Shown here one piece after another: positions 51,531-60,899 of a stretch of 64,000 bases of DNA. Numbering within the stretch: the first letter of the stretch is position 1; every line of letters starts with the position of its first letter. A program made the position numbers and the translations under genes. The notes beneath the pieces are model-generated. The model was not told where the DNA came from. It worked only from the letters and a program-made list of their open reading frames with translations, and did not search any database. The DNA lies in assembly GCF_947495735.1 (NCBI RefSeq), contig NZ_CANMAA010000005.1, forward strand, positions 62,001 through 126,000, in the 5' to 3' direction. The stretch is from an uncultured Pseudokineococcus sp. Lineage in GTDB: Bacteria > Actinomycetota > Actinomycetes > Actinomycetales > Quadrisphaeraceae.

Positions 51531-52604
51531 ATGGCCAGCAGCACCGACCGCACCCCGTCCACCGGGACCCTGACCGAGCGCCTCGACGCCGGGCCGCTGA
51601 TCTGCGCCGAGGGCTTCCTGTTCGAGCTCGAGCGCCGCGGCTACCTGACCGCGGGCGAGTTCGTGCCCGAGGTCGCCCTGGAGGACCCCGACGCGCTGAG
51701 GGCCCTGCACCGCGACTTCCAGCGGGCGGGCTCGGACGTCGTCGAGGCCTTCACCTACAACGGCCACCGCGAGAAGATGCGGGTCATCGGCAAGGAGGAG
51801 CTGCTCGAGCCGCTCAACCGCGCCGCCCTGCGCATCGCCCGCGAGGTCGCCGACGCACGGCCCGGTGACCTGGTGGCCGGCAACATCTCGAACACCAACA
51901 TGTGGGACCCCGCCGACGCCTCCACGCAGGCCGAGGTCCGCGGCATGTTCGAGGAGATGGTCGGCTGGGCGGTCGAGGAGGGCGCCGACATCATCGTCGG
52001 CGAGACCTTCTACTACGCCGGCGAGGCGCTGACCGCGCTGGAGGTCGCCCGGTCGAGCGGCCTCCCGGTCGTCCTCACCGTCGCGCCGATGGCCCAGAAC
52101 GCCATGATGGACGAGGTCGGCATCGTCGAGGTCTGCCAGCGCCTCGAGCAGGGCGGCGCCGACGTGGTCGGGATGAACTGCTTCCGCGGCCCGGAGACGA
52201 TGATGCCGTGGCTGCGGGAGATCCGTGCGGCGGTGAGCTGCCACGTCGCCGCGCTCCCCGTGCCGTACCGGACCACGGACGCGGAGCCGACGTTCTTCAA
52301 CCTCACCGACGACCGGGGCGTCACCGTCCCGTCCCCTCACGGCCGCACCTTCCCGACGGCGCTGGACCCGCTGTACACCAACCGGTACGAGATCGGGAAG
52401 TTCGCCGTGGACGCCCACGAGCTCGGGGTGAGCTACCTCGGGGTCTGCTGCGGCGCCTCGCCGATGCACATCCGGCAGGTGGCCGAGGCGGTCGGCCTCA
52501 CCACCGAGGCGAGCCGGTTCTCCGAGAACATGTCCAACCACTTCATGTACGGCGACAACGCGCGCCTGCCCGAGCACATCAAGGCGCTCGGCTCGGAGGC
52601 CTGA
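51531..52604 (+). CDS. Homocysteine S-methyltransferase family protein (betaine-homocysteine methyltransferase-like)
   Basis: A 357-residue zinc enzyme with the Pfam S-methyl_trans barrel. The zinc-binding Cys residues are in GMNC (about residue 221) and the paired GVCCG (about 307). The substrate region AEGFLFELERRGYL at the N-terminus and GSDVVEAFTYNGHREKM are family-typical. It transfers methyl to homocysteine to make methionine, with betaine or another small donor; it lacks the cobalamin domains of MetH. GAGGAG lies before the ATG. The C-terminal codons lie in a tandem repeat. Confidence 0.9.
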   Translation: MASSTDRTPSTGTLTERLDAGPLICAEGFLFELERRGYLTAGEFVPEVALEDPDALRALHRDFQRAGSDVVEAFTYNGHREKMRVIGKEELLEPLNRAALRIAREVADARPGDLVAGNISNTNMWDPADASTQAEVRGMFEEMVGWAVEEGADIIVGETFYYAGEALTALEVARSSGLPVVLTVAPMAQNAMMDEVGIVEVCQRLEQGGADVVGMNCFRGPETMMPWLREIRAAVSCHVAALPVPYRTTDAEPTFFNLTDDRGVTVPSPHGRTFPTALDPLYTNRYEIGKFAVDAHELGVSYLGVCCGASPMHIRQVAEAVGLTTEASRFSENMSNHFMYGDNARLPEHIKALGSEA

Positions 52605-52639
52605 GCCCTCGGAGGCCTGAGCCCTCGGAGGCCTGAGCC
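52592..52639 (+). repeat. Three 16-bp tandem repeats over the methyltransferase stop codon
   Basis: CTCGGAGGCCTGAGCC occurs three times without change at 52592-52607, 52608-52623 and 52624-52639. The real stop TGA is in the first copy. A fourth, diverging start (CTCGGAGGGCT) becomes the left arm of the following terminator hairpin. Confidence 0.9.
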
Positions 52640-52673
52640 CTCGGAGGGCTACCCCTCGGGGTAGCCCTCCGAG
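52640..52673. terminator. Bidirectional terminator
   Basis: A perfect 16-bp stem (52640-52655 with 52658-52673) and a 2-base loop. It overlaps the last codons of the convergent small gene ending at 52649 and can serve both directions. Confidence 0.8.
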
Positions 52674-52843
52674 CTCAGCTGGTGCTGCACCCGCTCCTCC
52701 TGGTCGCGCCAGCGCCGGCGCGCGTCGAGCGAGCCGTGCTGGACGGCCAGGCGCACCACCCAGTACGACACGAAGAGGCCGAGGGCGATCAGCGCGAGGT
52801 ACACGAGCGCGGCGACGATCAGCACGGGGACGTCGGGAACCAT
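52649..52843 (-). CDS. Small single-span membrane protein
   Basis: A 64-residue protein with one helix (VLIVAALVYLALIALGLFVSYW) followed by a charged amphipathic segment (DARRRWRDQEERVQHQL). It belongs to the type of short conserved actinomycete membrane proteins of unknown function. ATG start. Its final eight codons form part of a terminator hairpin. Confidence 0.75.
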   Translation of the reverse strand: MVPDVPVLIVAALVYLALIALGLFVSYWVVRLAVQHGSLDARRRWRDQEERVQHQLSSEGYPEG

Positions 52844-53156
52844 CGCCCGACCCTACGGGGACGGCTGCAGGGGTCGCGGCGGGCCGGTGGTGCTCGCGCG
52901 GCGTCCGGCACCCGTCTGCGGCGGACCGCGGGTGCGGACCCGGGCCGTGCGTCGGCCCACCGTGGTGATCTGCCCGGCCGGCACGTGCGCCGCGCCCACC
53001 CGCACCTCGGTCACCGGCTCGACGGTGCGCAGGCTCCAGCGCCGCGTCGCCGACCACGGCGGGGGCTCCTGCCCGTGAGGTGATGACGTGCCGACGGGGC
53101 CCGCCGCCCCCGGGTGGGGAGGGAGCGGGCCCCGCGGCGCCGGGAGGCGTCCCGGC
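52844..53156. other. Intergenic region
   Basis: 313 bases. It carries the -10-like hexamer of the small membrane gene and, near its right end, a 10-bp inverted repeat (53095-53104 with 53125-53134) that may terminate the carboxypeptidase transcript. A 63-codon plus-strand frame (52887-53078) with the Cys-containing piece VVICPAGTCAAPTRTS might be a small gene or a decayed ferredoxin-like one; evidence is insufficient. Confidence 0.5.
52850..52855 (-). promoter_or_regulatory. Candidate -10 for leaderless small-membrane-protein mRNA
   Basis: On the minus strand TAGGGT is followed by six bases and the ATG at 52843. No ribosome site intervenes. Confidence 0.45.
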
Positions 53157-54503
53157 TCAGTCCAGCGGCACGCCCGCCTGGCGCAGCACCCGGGCGTCCT
53201 CCTCCTCGCCGACCCCGACGTTCGGGCCGCGCGGGGGGATGCGGTCGTACTCGGCGGGGTCGATCTGCTCGACGGCGCCGCTGGCGACGGCGGTGAGCAT
53301 GCCGTCGAGGCCGATGAAGACCGAGCGGGTCAGCGCGGCGCGCTGCTGCTGCCCGAGCGTCTGGGTCTGCCCGCGGACCTCGAACAGGACCGTGCCGCTG
53401 CCGTTGAGCGCGAAGGACCCGAGCCCGGTGCCGGGCAGGTCGATCCCCTGCGGGTAGAGGGTGACGTTGCCGAACAGCGGCCGGCGCAGCGCCGCGGCCT
53501 GCAGGGCGCGGTCGACGGCCACGTTGAGCTGCTTGGAGTAGTCGAGGTCGTAGTCGTCGGCGTACTGCTCGTACCCGGGCTTGGTCGCCGGGTCGGCGAC
53601 GAACTGGCCGGAGATCGACAGGGTCACGAACTCGTCGGGGTCGTCGGGCATGACGTAGCAGGCGCCCTGGTGGTGGAGGTCGACGTAGGTGTCCACCTCG
53701 CCGAACTCCGCCTGCAGGCCGCGGTAGACGTCGCGGACCGTCGAGGCCTCCGGCGTCAGGTACCAGCCGGTGCCCGCCGAGCTGCCCGGGAGGTCCTCCG
53801 GCTGCGGCACGTAGGAGAGGTCGGGGTGGTAGTCGCGGTTGGTGTCGAAGCCGGGCCGCTGCGTGTAGTCGTCTCCCTGCAGCGAGCGCGCGTAGTAGTT
53901 CCAGGACGGCTCGCTGCCCCGCAGCTGGGGGTGGCGGGCGGTGACCTCGGCCCACGTCTGGTCGTTGCCGCGCCGGTCCAGCTCCGCGCCGTCCGGGTTC
54001 ATCTTGGGGATCGCGACGATCGTCAGCTCCTCGCGCCACTGGCGCGCCTTGCGCGAGCCGCTCGTGCCGACCCACTCCAGGAGGTCGACGAGCGCGTCGG
54101 TGCCCACCTTCTCGTTGCCGTGGATCTCCGAGGTCAGCAGGACGACGGTGTCGCCGGTGCCGACCCGGGCCGACCAGATCTCGCGGCCGCGGTTGCTGCG
54201 GCCGACCTGCTCGACGTCGACGGCGCCGTCGCTGACGCGCTCGATGCGGTCCAGCTCGACCCCGAGCTCGCGGTGGTCGGTGAACTCGTGGACGGGCAGC
54301 TCGCGCGGCGTCTCGGAGCACTGCGAGGTCGCGGCGACGAAGGCCTCGTCGCCCGCCTGGGCGCGGTCGAGAGCGGTGGACCAGGCCGGCGGCTGGTCGG
54401 CGGGGCCGCCGGGCGGGGCGGCGCTGCCGACCAGCGTCCCGGAGGCGAGCAGAGCGGTGGTGACCAGGCCGACGGCGACCGTGGATCGGGTGCGACAGCG
54501 CAC
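53157..54503 (-). CDS. Secreted M14 family zinc carboxypeptidase
   Basis: A 448-residue protein with a signal peptide (RCRTRSTVAVGLVTTALLAS then GTLVGSAAP, cleavage near residue 30). In the M14 domain the zinc ligands are His and Glu in SEIHGNEKVG and His in DLHHQGACY; the catalytic Glu is in TVLFEVRGQ. FDTNRDYHPD fits the substrate-binding Asn-Arg. The enzyme would trim C-terminal residues from peptides or peptidoglycan stems outside the cell. GTG start after GAGGAG. Confidence 0.93.
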   Translation of the reverse strand: MRCRTRSTVAVGLVTTALLASGTLVGSAAPPGGPADQPPAWSTALDRAQAGDEAFVAATSQCSETPRELPVHEFTDHRELGVELDRIERVSDGAVDVEQVGRSNRGREIWSARVGTGDTVVLLTSEIHGNEKVGTDALVDLLEWVGTSGSRKARQWREELTIVAIPKMNPDGAELDRRGNDQTWAEVTARHPQLRGSEPSWNYYARSLQGDDYTQRPGFDTNRDYHPDLSYVPQPEDLPGSSAGTGWYLTPEASTVRDVYRGLQAEFGEVDTYVDLHHQGACYVMPDDPDEFVTLSISGQFVADPATKPGYEQYADDYDLDYSKQLNVAVDRALQAAALRRPLFGNVTLYPQGIDLPGTGLGSFALNGSGTVLFEVRGQTQTLGQQQRAALTRSVFIGLDGMLTAVASGAVEQIDPAEYDRIPPRGPNVGVGEEEDARVLRQAGVPLD

Positions 54504-54785
54504 AGGGGCTCCTCGAGGGGGTGACGACGTCCGCCGGGACGGGCAGCGGGGTGCGCTGGTCCTACCGTCGGGTGAGGAAAGGTGTCAACGGGGTGAAGGG
54601 GATTCTGGTCGCATCTCGTCGCGGCGAGGAGCAGCGCGGTGCCGACCGCGGTCGCGCTCGGGGCCACCTCGGGCCCGGGGTGCGCGTCCTCTCGCGCCGG
54701 GTGGTGACGCGGCTAGACTTCGGCAACCGCTTTCCGGGTTCCGGGCGGACGGCGCGCAGCGACGACGACGACGCGGAGGCACGGC

Positions 54786-55991
54786 ATGGCAGCCAGCACG
54801 ACGGCGCAGGCGCACGGACGACCGGCGCCCCCCACCCGCGTGGCGGTGGTCGGCACCGGGGGCGTGTCCGCGCTCCACGCCGAGGCCGTCACCGAGCTCG
54901 ACGACCTCGAGCTCGTCGGCTGCGCCGACCCGGACCCGGGCCGCCGCGAGGCCTTCGCGGCGCGCTGGGGCGCTCCGGTGGCGGCGGCCTCGCTGGAGGA
55001 GCTGCTGGACCGCGGCGGCGTCGACGTCGTCGCCCTGTGCTCGCCGCCGTGGCTGCACGCCGAGCAGGCGATCGCCTGCCTGGAGCGCGACGTGCCGGTC
55101 GTCGTCGAGAAGCCCGTGGCGCTCTCCCTGGCCGAGCTCGACCGCGTCGTCGCCGCCGAGGCGAGCAGCGCCGGGACGTGCGGCACCGTCGCCCAGCACC
55201 GCTTCGGCGGCCGGGCCGTCGGCGTCCGCGAGCTGGTGCGCACCGGCAGCCTCGGCCGCGTGGACGTCGCCCTCTGCGAGACGCTCTGGTACCGCCCGGA
55301 CGCCTACTTCGACGTGCCGTGGCGCGGAAGCTGGGAGACCGAGGGCGGCGGCCCGACGATGGGCCACGGCATCCACCAGATCGACCTCCTGCTCTCCCTC
55401 GCGGGCCCGTGGCGCTCGGTGACCGCGCGGGCGGCGCGCCGCGCGCGGCCCACGGAGACCGAGGACGTCTCGACGGCCACCGTGGAGCTGGAGGACGGCG
55501 GCCTCGCCGTCGTCGTGAGCTCGGTGCTCTCCCCGCGGGAGACGAGCCGCATCCGCCTGGACTGCGAGCGCGCCACCGTCGAGCTCGAGCACCTCTACGG
55601 CTACGACGACGACAGCTGGGTGCTGACGCCCGCCCCGGGCTGCGCCGACGAGCTCGAGCCGCTGTGGGCGGGCACCGCCGGCGGCGGGCCCTCGGGCCAC
55701 GTCGCGCAGTACCGCGAGGTGCGCCGGGCGCTGCTCGAGGGCCGGCCCCTGCCCGTGCCCACCGCGGAGGCGCGCAGCACCCTCGAGCTGGTCGCGGCCC
55801 TGTACGCCTCGGCCGCGACGGGGCGCACCGTGGCGCGCGGCGAGGTGGACGCCGCGTCCCCCTTCGCCGCGAGCATGCGCGGCGCGGCCGAGCCGCCGTG
55901 GGCCACCGGCGGCACGACGACGTCCCCGGCCGACGACCCGGCGTCGTCCGCGTCCTCGGCGGCCGCGACGTCCCCCGCCGCCGCGCCGTGA
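54786..55991 (+). CDS. Gfo/Idh/MocA family oxidoreductase
   Basis: A 401-residue NAD(P)-dependent enzyme. The Rossmann start VAVVGTGGVSALHAEAV is at about 19-35, the conserved EKPVALSLAEL at about 109-119, and GGGPTMGHGIHQIDLLL (about 196-212) holds the catalytic His region. The C-terminal 40 residues are a Ser/Ala/Pro tail. Substrates of this family are sugars, inositols or related compounds; which one cannot be told. A TAGACT -10-like hexamer lies at 54713, about 70 bases upstream. Confidence 0.9.
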   Translation: MAASTTAQAHGRPAPPTRVAVVGTGGVSALHAEAVTELDDLELVGCADPDPGRREAFAARWGAPVAAASLEELLDRGGVDVVALCSPPWLHAEQAIACLERDVPVVVEKPVALSLAELDRVVAAEASSAGTCGTVAQHRFGGRAVGVRELVRTGSLGRVDVALCETLWYRPDAYFDVPWRGSWETEGGGPTMGHGIHQIDLLLSLAGPWRSVTARAARRARPTETEDVSTATVELEDGGLAVVVSSVLSPRETSRIRLDCERATVELEHLYGYDDDSWVLTPAPGCADELEPLWAGTAGGGPSGHVAQYREVRRALLEGRPLPVPTAEARSTLELVAALYASAATGRTVARGEVDAASPFAASMRGAAEPPWATGGTTTSPADDPASSASSAAATSPAAAP

Positions 55992-56076
55992 GCGAGGGCG
56001 GCACCCCCCGGTCGTGAGCCAGGGCGGCCACCGGGGCCCCGAGCCGGCCCCGAGCCCTCCGGCACGGGCAGCCGGC

Positions 56077-58470
56077 TCACGACGGGGACGTCGGGGGCTC
56101 CTCCGGCGTGAGCAGCGGCGTCGCCGGCGCAGGGGCGAGGGCGCGCGCGTCGCCCTCGCCACCGCGCTGGTCCACCCGTCGGGGGGCCGGGGCGGCGCTC
56201 GACCAGCGGTCGCCGCCGGCGCGCTTGGCCTCGTACATGGCGCTGTCGGCGCGCTCGAGCAGCGTCGTGGCGTCGTCGCCGTGCCCGGCCAGCGCGGCCC
56301 CGGCGCTGGCGGTGATCCGGTGGTGGCGCGCGGGCGGGTCGAAGGGCCGGCCGAGCGCGTCGACGACGCGCTGCGCCACGAGGCCCAGGTCGTGCTCGCC
56401 GGAGAGGTCGGGGCACACGACGACGAACTCGTCGCCGCCGAGGCGCGCGACGGTGTCGCCGGGCCGGACGGCGGCGCTCAGGCGGCGCGCCACCTCGCCC
56501 AGCACCGCGTCGCCGACGGCGTGCCCCTCGGCGTCGTTGACGTCCTTGAAGCCGTCCAGGTCCAGGTAGAGGACCCCGACGCGGGCTTCGGCGCGGACGC
56601 CGCCGCCCACCAGGGCCGAGAGCCGCTCGCCGAGCACGACCCGGTTGGGCAGGCCCGTGAGCGCGTCGTGCCGGGCCTGGTGGCTCAGCGCCCGCTCCGC
56701 CTCGTGGCGGGCGGTGACGTCCTCGACGAGGAGGACGGCCTCCCGCCGGCCGTCGCCCCGCTGCACCACCGACGCCGCGCAGGCGCAGCGCAGCCGCCGG
56801 CCGCCGGGGCCCAGCAGGCGCAGCTCCAGGCGGCTGACCTCCACGCCGTCGGCCATCGCGTCGAGGGCGGAGGCGAGCAGCGGGAGGTCCGTCGGGTCCG
56901 TCACGGCGGACACGTCCTCGCCCTCCAGGTCGGTGCGGGCCAGCAGGCGCACGAGGGCGGGGTTCGTCCGCAGCACGCGGCGCGGTCCCGGGTCCAGCGG
57001 CAGCACGAGCATCCCCAGCGGCGAGGAGTCGAGGACCTGGCGGAAGAGCCGCTCGCTCTCGGCGAGCGCGGTGACGGCGTAGCGCTCGCGGGTGACGTCG
57101 TGCAGCGTCGCGACGGCGCCGTGGCGGCCCGTCGTGCCGGGCAGCGGCCGGGCGCTCACGACGACCGTGCGCTCGGTCCCGTCGTGGCGGCGCACGACCA
57201 GGTGCTGCCCGGTCGTGGTCTTCCCCAGCAGCGCCCGCACCAGCGGCATGTGCGCCTCCTCGACGAGGGTGCCGTCGGCGTGCAGCAGGGTGAAGGAGCC
57301 GTCCTGGGCGCGGCGCGTGGCGTCGGGGTGCAGCCCGAGCAGCTCCCGCGCCGCGGCGTTGTCGAGCAGCACGCGGCCGGCGGGGTCCACGACGACGACC
57401 CCGTCGTGGGCGTTGACGAGGACCCCGGCCAGCAGGTCCGCCTGCTCCTGCGCGCGCTCGCGCGCCGCGCGCTCGCGGGCGGTCGCCTCGTCGACGGCGT
57501 CGCGGTGCAGGGCCACGACCATGACGACGACGCTGACGACCCCGACGAGGACCTGCGCCGCCGTCACGGCGACGCCGGGGGGCAGCGGCTGCGCCGGGCC
57601 GAGCCCGGCGTCGGTGAGCAGCACGACGGCGGTCGCGTTGGCCAGGACGAGGAGGGCGGTCCAGGTGGTCGGCAGCCGCAGGGCGGCCCACACCGCCAGG
57701 GGCAGCAGCATGAGGGCCAGCGGCGTGACGTCGTGGAGCCACGTGCCGGTGGCGTAGGCGCCCAGGAGCAGGACGACGACGGCCCCGGCCTCGAGCAGCT
57801 GCCCGGGCCTCGCGGGCCCCCCCGCGGACGGCACCCCGGCCGCGGGGCTGCTGCCCGCGCGGCGACCGGGCGCCGCGGCGTCCGCGCGGCGGCGGCGCAG
57901 GCCGCCCAGCGCCGCCTCCAGGCGCAGGCCGACGACCAGGACGACGAAGGTGCTCACAGCGGCGCGCAGCAGCCACCCCCACACCACGAGGGGGAGGTCC
58001 TCGCCGTCCGCGGCCTGCACCAGGCTCGGTCCGACGAGCGCCGGCACGAGCCCGCCGACGACGGCGGCCCCCAGCGCGGCCGCGAGGTCCGCCGGCCGGC
58101 GCAGGCGCGGCCGACCGCCGCTGAGGTGCTGCAGGACGACGACGGTCACGAGGGCGGCCATCAGCGCGCAGACCCCGACGGCCGCGCCGCGGGCCACCGA
58201 GGCGTCGACCGCGACGTAGGCCACCACGGTCACGGCGACGACGAGCGCGCCGTCGCGCAGGAGCCGGGCGGGCCGTCCCCAGGACGAGGCGAGCCACAGC
58301 GCCGCGACGCCGCCCGCGGGCCACGCGATCTCCAGCAGCGACGGGTGGGCCCGCAGCGCCGCGGCGAGGGCGCCGTAGAGCAGGGCGAGCAGCGCCGTGC
58401 GCACCGCGTCGTCGCGGCGGTCGACGTCGACGACCTCCGCCGGCCCGCTCGAGCCCGCCCGTCGACCCAT
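56077..58470 (-). CDS. Membrane-bound diguanylate cyclase (MASE1-like, PAS-PAS-GGDEF)
   Basis: A 797-residue protein. The N-terminal ~320 residues contain about eight membrane helices of MASE1-like type with a long cytoplasmic loop. A short coiled linker follows (ARERAARERAQEQADLLA), two PAS domains (about 360-480 and 495-615), then a GGDEF domain (about 620-770). The active site RLGGDEFVVV is intact, and the inhibitory site RPGD sits five residues before GGDEF. No EAL domain. It makes cyclic di-GMP in response to an unknown signal. ATG start; a weak GGAG lies upstream. Confidence 0.93.
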   Translation of the reverse strand: MGRRAGSSGPAEVVDVDRRDDAVRTALLALLYGALAAALRAHPSLLEIAWPAGGVAALWLASSWGRPARLLRDGALVVAVTVVAYVAVDASVARGAAVGVCALMAALVTVVVLQHLSGGRPRLRRPADLAAALGAAVVGGLVPALVGPSLVQAADGEDLPLVVWGWLLRAAVSTFVVLVVGLRLEAALGGLRRRRADAAAPGRRAGSSPAAGVPSAGGPARPGQLLEAGAVVVLLLGAYATGTWLHDVTPLALMLLPLAVWAALRLPTTWTALLVLANATAVVLLTDAGLGPAQPLPPGVAVTAAQVLVGVVSVVVMVVALHRDAVDEATARERAARERAQEQADLLAGVLVNAHDGVVVVDPAGRVLLDNAAARELLGLHPDATRRAQDGSFTLLHADGTLVEEAHMPLVRALLGKTTTGQHLVVRRHDGTERTVVVSARPLPGTTGRHGAVATLHDVTRERYAVTALAESERLFRQVLDSSPLGMLVLPLDPGPRRVLRTNPALVRLLARTDLEGEDVSAVTDPTDLPLLASALDAMADGVEVSRLELRLLGPGGRRLRCACAASVVQRGDGRREAVLLVEDVTARHEAERALSHQARHDALTGLPNRVVLGERLSALVGGGVRAEARVGVLYLDLDGFKDVNDAEGHAVGDAVLGEVARRLSAAVRPGDTVARLGGDEFVVVCPDLSGEHDLGLVAQRVVDALGRPFDPPARHHRITASAGAALAGHGDDATTLLERADSAMYEAKRAGGDRWSSAAPAPRRVDQRGGEGDARALAPAPATPLLTPEEPPTSPS

Positions 58471-58743
58471 CCGCGCACACTCCGCTCGACCACCAGGCGG
58501 GGCCCGTCCCCGCCGGGCGCCGGGGCGCCCCGCAGGAGCATCGGCAGGTCCCCACGGGCCCTTGAGCACGGGCTCCGACGCTCCTCCGGCCGCCCGGAGC
58601 CTTCCGCCCGCGCGGACCCGCCGTGCGGCGCGCCTGCCGTGACCTCCCCTTGACCCGTTCCGGAGGACCAGGGGGTTACGGTCAGCCCCGAAGCGGGCGG
58701 TCGCCCGGTCTGGCAGCGGGCGGGGCCCGCGAAGGGGAGTCCG

Positions 58744-59925
58744 ATGCGCATCCTGGTCCTGGGCGGAGACGGCTACCTGGGGTGGCCCACCGCCATGTAC
58801 CTGTCGGCCCGCGGTCACGACGTCGGCGTTCTCGACAACGGGCTGCGGCGCCAGTACGACCACGAGCTCGGGGCCGGCAGCCTCGTGCCGATCGAGTCGA
58901 TGGCCACGCGCGTGCGGGCCTGGCGCGAGGTGAGCGGGAAGAGCATCGCCTCCTACACCGCCGACCTCTGCGACGCCGACGCCCTCTACGCCGCCCTGCG
59001 CGAGTTCGCCCCCGACGCCGTCGTGCACTTCGCGGAGCAGCGCGCCGCGCCGTACTCGATGATCGACCGCAAGCACGCGGTCCACACGCAGGTCAACAAC
59101 GTCGTGGGCACGCTCAACCTCATGTACGCGATCGGCGAGCTGGACCGCGACGTCCACGTCGTCAAGCTCGGGACGATGGGGGAGTACGGCCAGCCCAACA
59201 TCGAGATCGAGGAGGGGTGGCTCGAGGTCACCCACAAGGGCCGCACCGACCGGATGATGTTCCCCAAGAAGCCGGGGAGCTTCTACCACCTGTCCAAGGT
59301 GCACGACTCGCACAACCTCGAGTTCGGCTGCCGCATCTGGGGCCTGCGCGTCACCGACCTCAACCAGGGCGTCGTGTACGGCCAGGAGACCGACGAGACG
59401 GCGCTCGACCCGCGCCTGGCGACGCGCCTGGACTACGACTCCGTCTTCGGCACCGTCATCAACCGCTTCGCCATCCAGGCGGTCCTCGGCCAGCCCCTGA
59501 CCGTCTACGGCGGCGGGTCGCAGACGCGCGCCACCATCGACATCCGCGACACGGTCGAGTGCATCCGCCTGGCGTGCGAGAACCCCGCCGACCGCGGCGA
59601 GTTCCGCGTCTTCAACCAGGCGACGGAGTCGTTCTCGCTGCAGGAGATGGCCGAGACCGTGCGCCAGGCCTACCCCGGCGTCGCCGAGGTCGTCCACGTC
59701 GACAACCCGCGCGTGGAGATCGAGGACCACTACTACGGCTTCGTCCACACGGCGCTGGAGTCGCTGGGCCTGGAGCCGCACCGCCTCTCCGACACCCTGC
59801 TCTCGTCGATGTTCAAGGTCATCGCGGAGCACCGCGACCGGGTCGACCTCGAGGCCATGAAGCCCGTCGTGGACTGGCGCCGCGCCGCGAACCAGGCACC
59901 GGCGCTGCGCCTGTCCGGCTCGTGA
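58744..59925 (+). CDS. UDP-sulfoquinovose synthase-like NAD-dependent epimerase/dehydratase
   Basis: A 393-residue SDR enzyme strongly resembling SQD1/SqdB: GGDGYLGWPTAMYLS at the N-terminus, VVHFAEQRAAPYSMIDR, KLGTMGEYGQPNIEIEEG, the Tyr-His-x-x-Lys catalytic motif FYHLSKVHDSHN, and TDLNQGVVYG. These cover the cofactor, UDP-glucose and sulfite-site regions of the plant/bacterial enzyme that makes UDP-sulfoquinovose. Non-photosynthetic actinomycetes may use it, or a relative, for glycolipid or wall glycan synthesis. GGGGAG precedes the ATG. Coupled by a GTGA overlap to the next epimerase. Confidence 0.87.
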   Translation: MRILVLGGDGYLGWPTAMYLSARGHDVGVLDNGLRRQYDHELGAGSLVPIESMATRVRAWREVSGKSIASYTADLCDADALYAALREFAPDAVVHFAEQRAAPYSMIDRKHAVHTQVNNVVGTLNLMYAIGELDRDVHVVKLGTMGEYGQPNIEIEEGWLEVTHKGRTDRMMFPKKPGSFYHLSKVHDSHNLEFGCRIWGLRVTDLNQGVVYGQETDETALDPRLATRLDYDSVFGTVINRFAIQAVLGQPLTVYGGGSQTRATIDIRDTVECIRLACENPADRGEFRVFNQATESFSLQEMAETVRQAYPGVAEVVHVDNPRVEIEDHYYGFVHTALESLGLEPHRLSDTLLSSMFKVIAEHRDRVDLEAMKPVVDWRRAANQAPALRLSGS

Positions 59926-60899
59926 GCGCGTCGTCCCCGACGCCGGTGACGGGGACGACGGGCGCGCGCGTCCTGGTCACCGGGGCGGCCGGCTTCGTCG
60001 GGCGCCACGTGGTGCGCGCCCTGCGGGAGGCCGGCGCCGAGGTCAGCGCCGTGGACCGGTCGCCGCACCCGGACGTGCCGACGGTCGTCGGGGACCTGCG
60101 CGACGCGAGCGTGCGCGAGCGCGCCGTGGTGCCCGGGCTCGACGCCGTGGTCCACCTCGCGGCGATCACCTCGGTGCTCGGCTCGGTCGAGCAGCCGGAG
60201 GAGACGACCGAGCTCAACGTCGTCGCCACCGCGGGGCTGCTCGAGCTGTGCCGCACCCGCGGCGTCGGGGCGCTCGCGCTGGCCTCGACGAACGCCGTCG
60301 TCGGCGACGTCGGCGCCGGGGTGATCACCGAGGACCTCGCCCTGCGCCCGCTCACGCCGTACGGGGCCACCAAGGCGGCCGGCGAGATGCTGCTGTCGGG
60401 GTACGCGGGCGCGTTCGGCCTGCGCGCGCCGGTCGTGCGGCTGACGAACGTCTACGGGCCCGGCATGCGCGCCAAGGACAGCTTCGTGCCGCGCCTCATG
60501 CGCGCGGCCGCGGAGGGCCGGGGCGTCGTCGTCTACGGCGACGGCGAGCAGCGCCGCGACCTCGTGCACGTGCACGACGCCGCGCGCGCGCTCGCGCAGG
60601 CGGCGCTGGGCTGGCCCTCCGGGCCCGTCATCATCGGCGGCGCCCGCTCCTGGACGGTGAACGAGATGGTCGCGGCGGCCCGGGAGGCCACCGGGGCGCC
60701 GATCCCGGTCGAGCACCAGCCCGCGCGTCCGGGCGAGATGCCTGCCGTCGTCGTCGACATCGCCCGGGCCCGGTCGCTGGGCTACGAGCCGACGACCGCG
60801 CTGGCCGACGGCATGGCCACGGTGTGGCCGGACTTCCGCCCCGACGGGAGCGGTGCGGTCGGTGGTGGCGCGGGGGTCTCCGGTGGCAGCTCCCGCTGA
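59922..60899 (+). CDS. NAD-dependent nucleotide-sugar epimerase/dehydratase
   Basis: A 325-residue extended SDR. VLVTGAAGFVGRHVVRAL is the NAD site (about 17-34), ALASTNAVVG holds the catalytic Ser/Thr, and YGATKAAGE is the Tyr-x3-Lys. RLTNVYGPGM and GDGEQRRDLVHVHDAARA are typical of UDP-glucose 4-epimerase-like enzymes. Exact sugar unknown. GTG overlaps the sulfoquinovose-synthase-like gene, so it belongs to one operon. Confidence 0.9.
   Translation: MSASSPTPVTGTTGARVLVTGAAGFVGRHVVRALREAGAEVSAVDRSPHPDVPTVVGDLRDASVRERAVVPGLDAVVHLAAITSVLGSVEQPEETTELNVVATAGLLELCRTRGVGALALASTNAVVGDVGAGVITEDLALRPLTPYGATKAAGEMLLSGYAGAFGLRAPVVRLTNVYGPGMRAKDSFVPRLMRAAAEGRGVVVYGDGEQRRDLVHVHDAARALAQAALGWPSGPVIIGGARSWTVNEMVAAAREATGAPIPVEHQPARPGEMPAVVVDIARARSLGYEPTTALADGMATVWPDFRPDGSGAVGGGAGVSGGSSR

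Noticed and set aside
52887-53078. 63-codon plus-strand gene with two Cys residues
   Set aside because: GTG start without ribosome site and mostly Arg/Pro composition; mentioned in the intergenic entry but not called.
55988-56035. Third stop-codon repeat after the Gfo/Idh gene
   Set aside because: Two imperfect GTGAGC-AGGGCGGC segments 26 bases apart are too diverged and differ in period from the two clear 16-bp cases.
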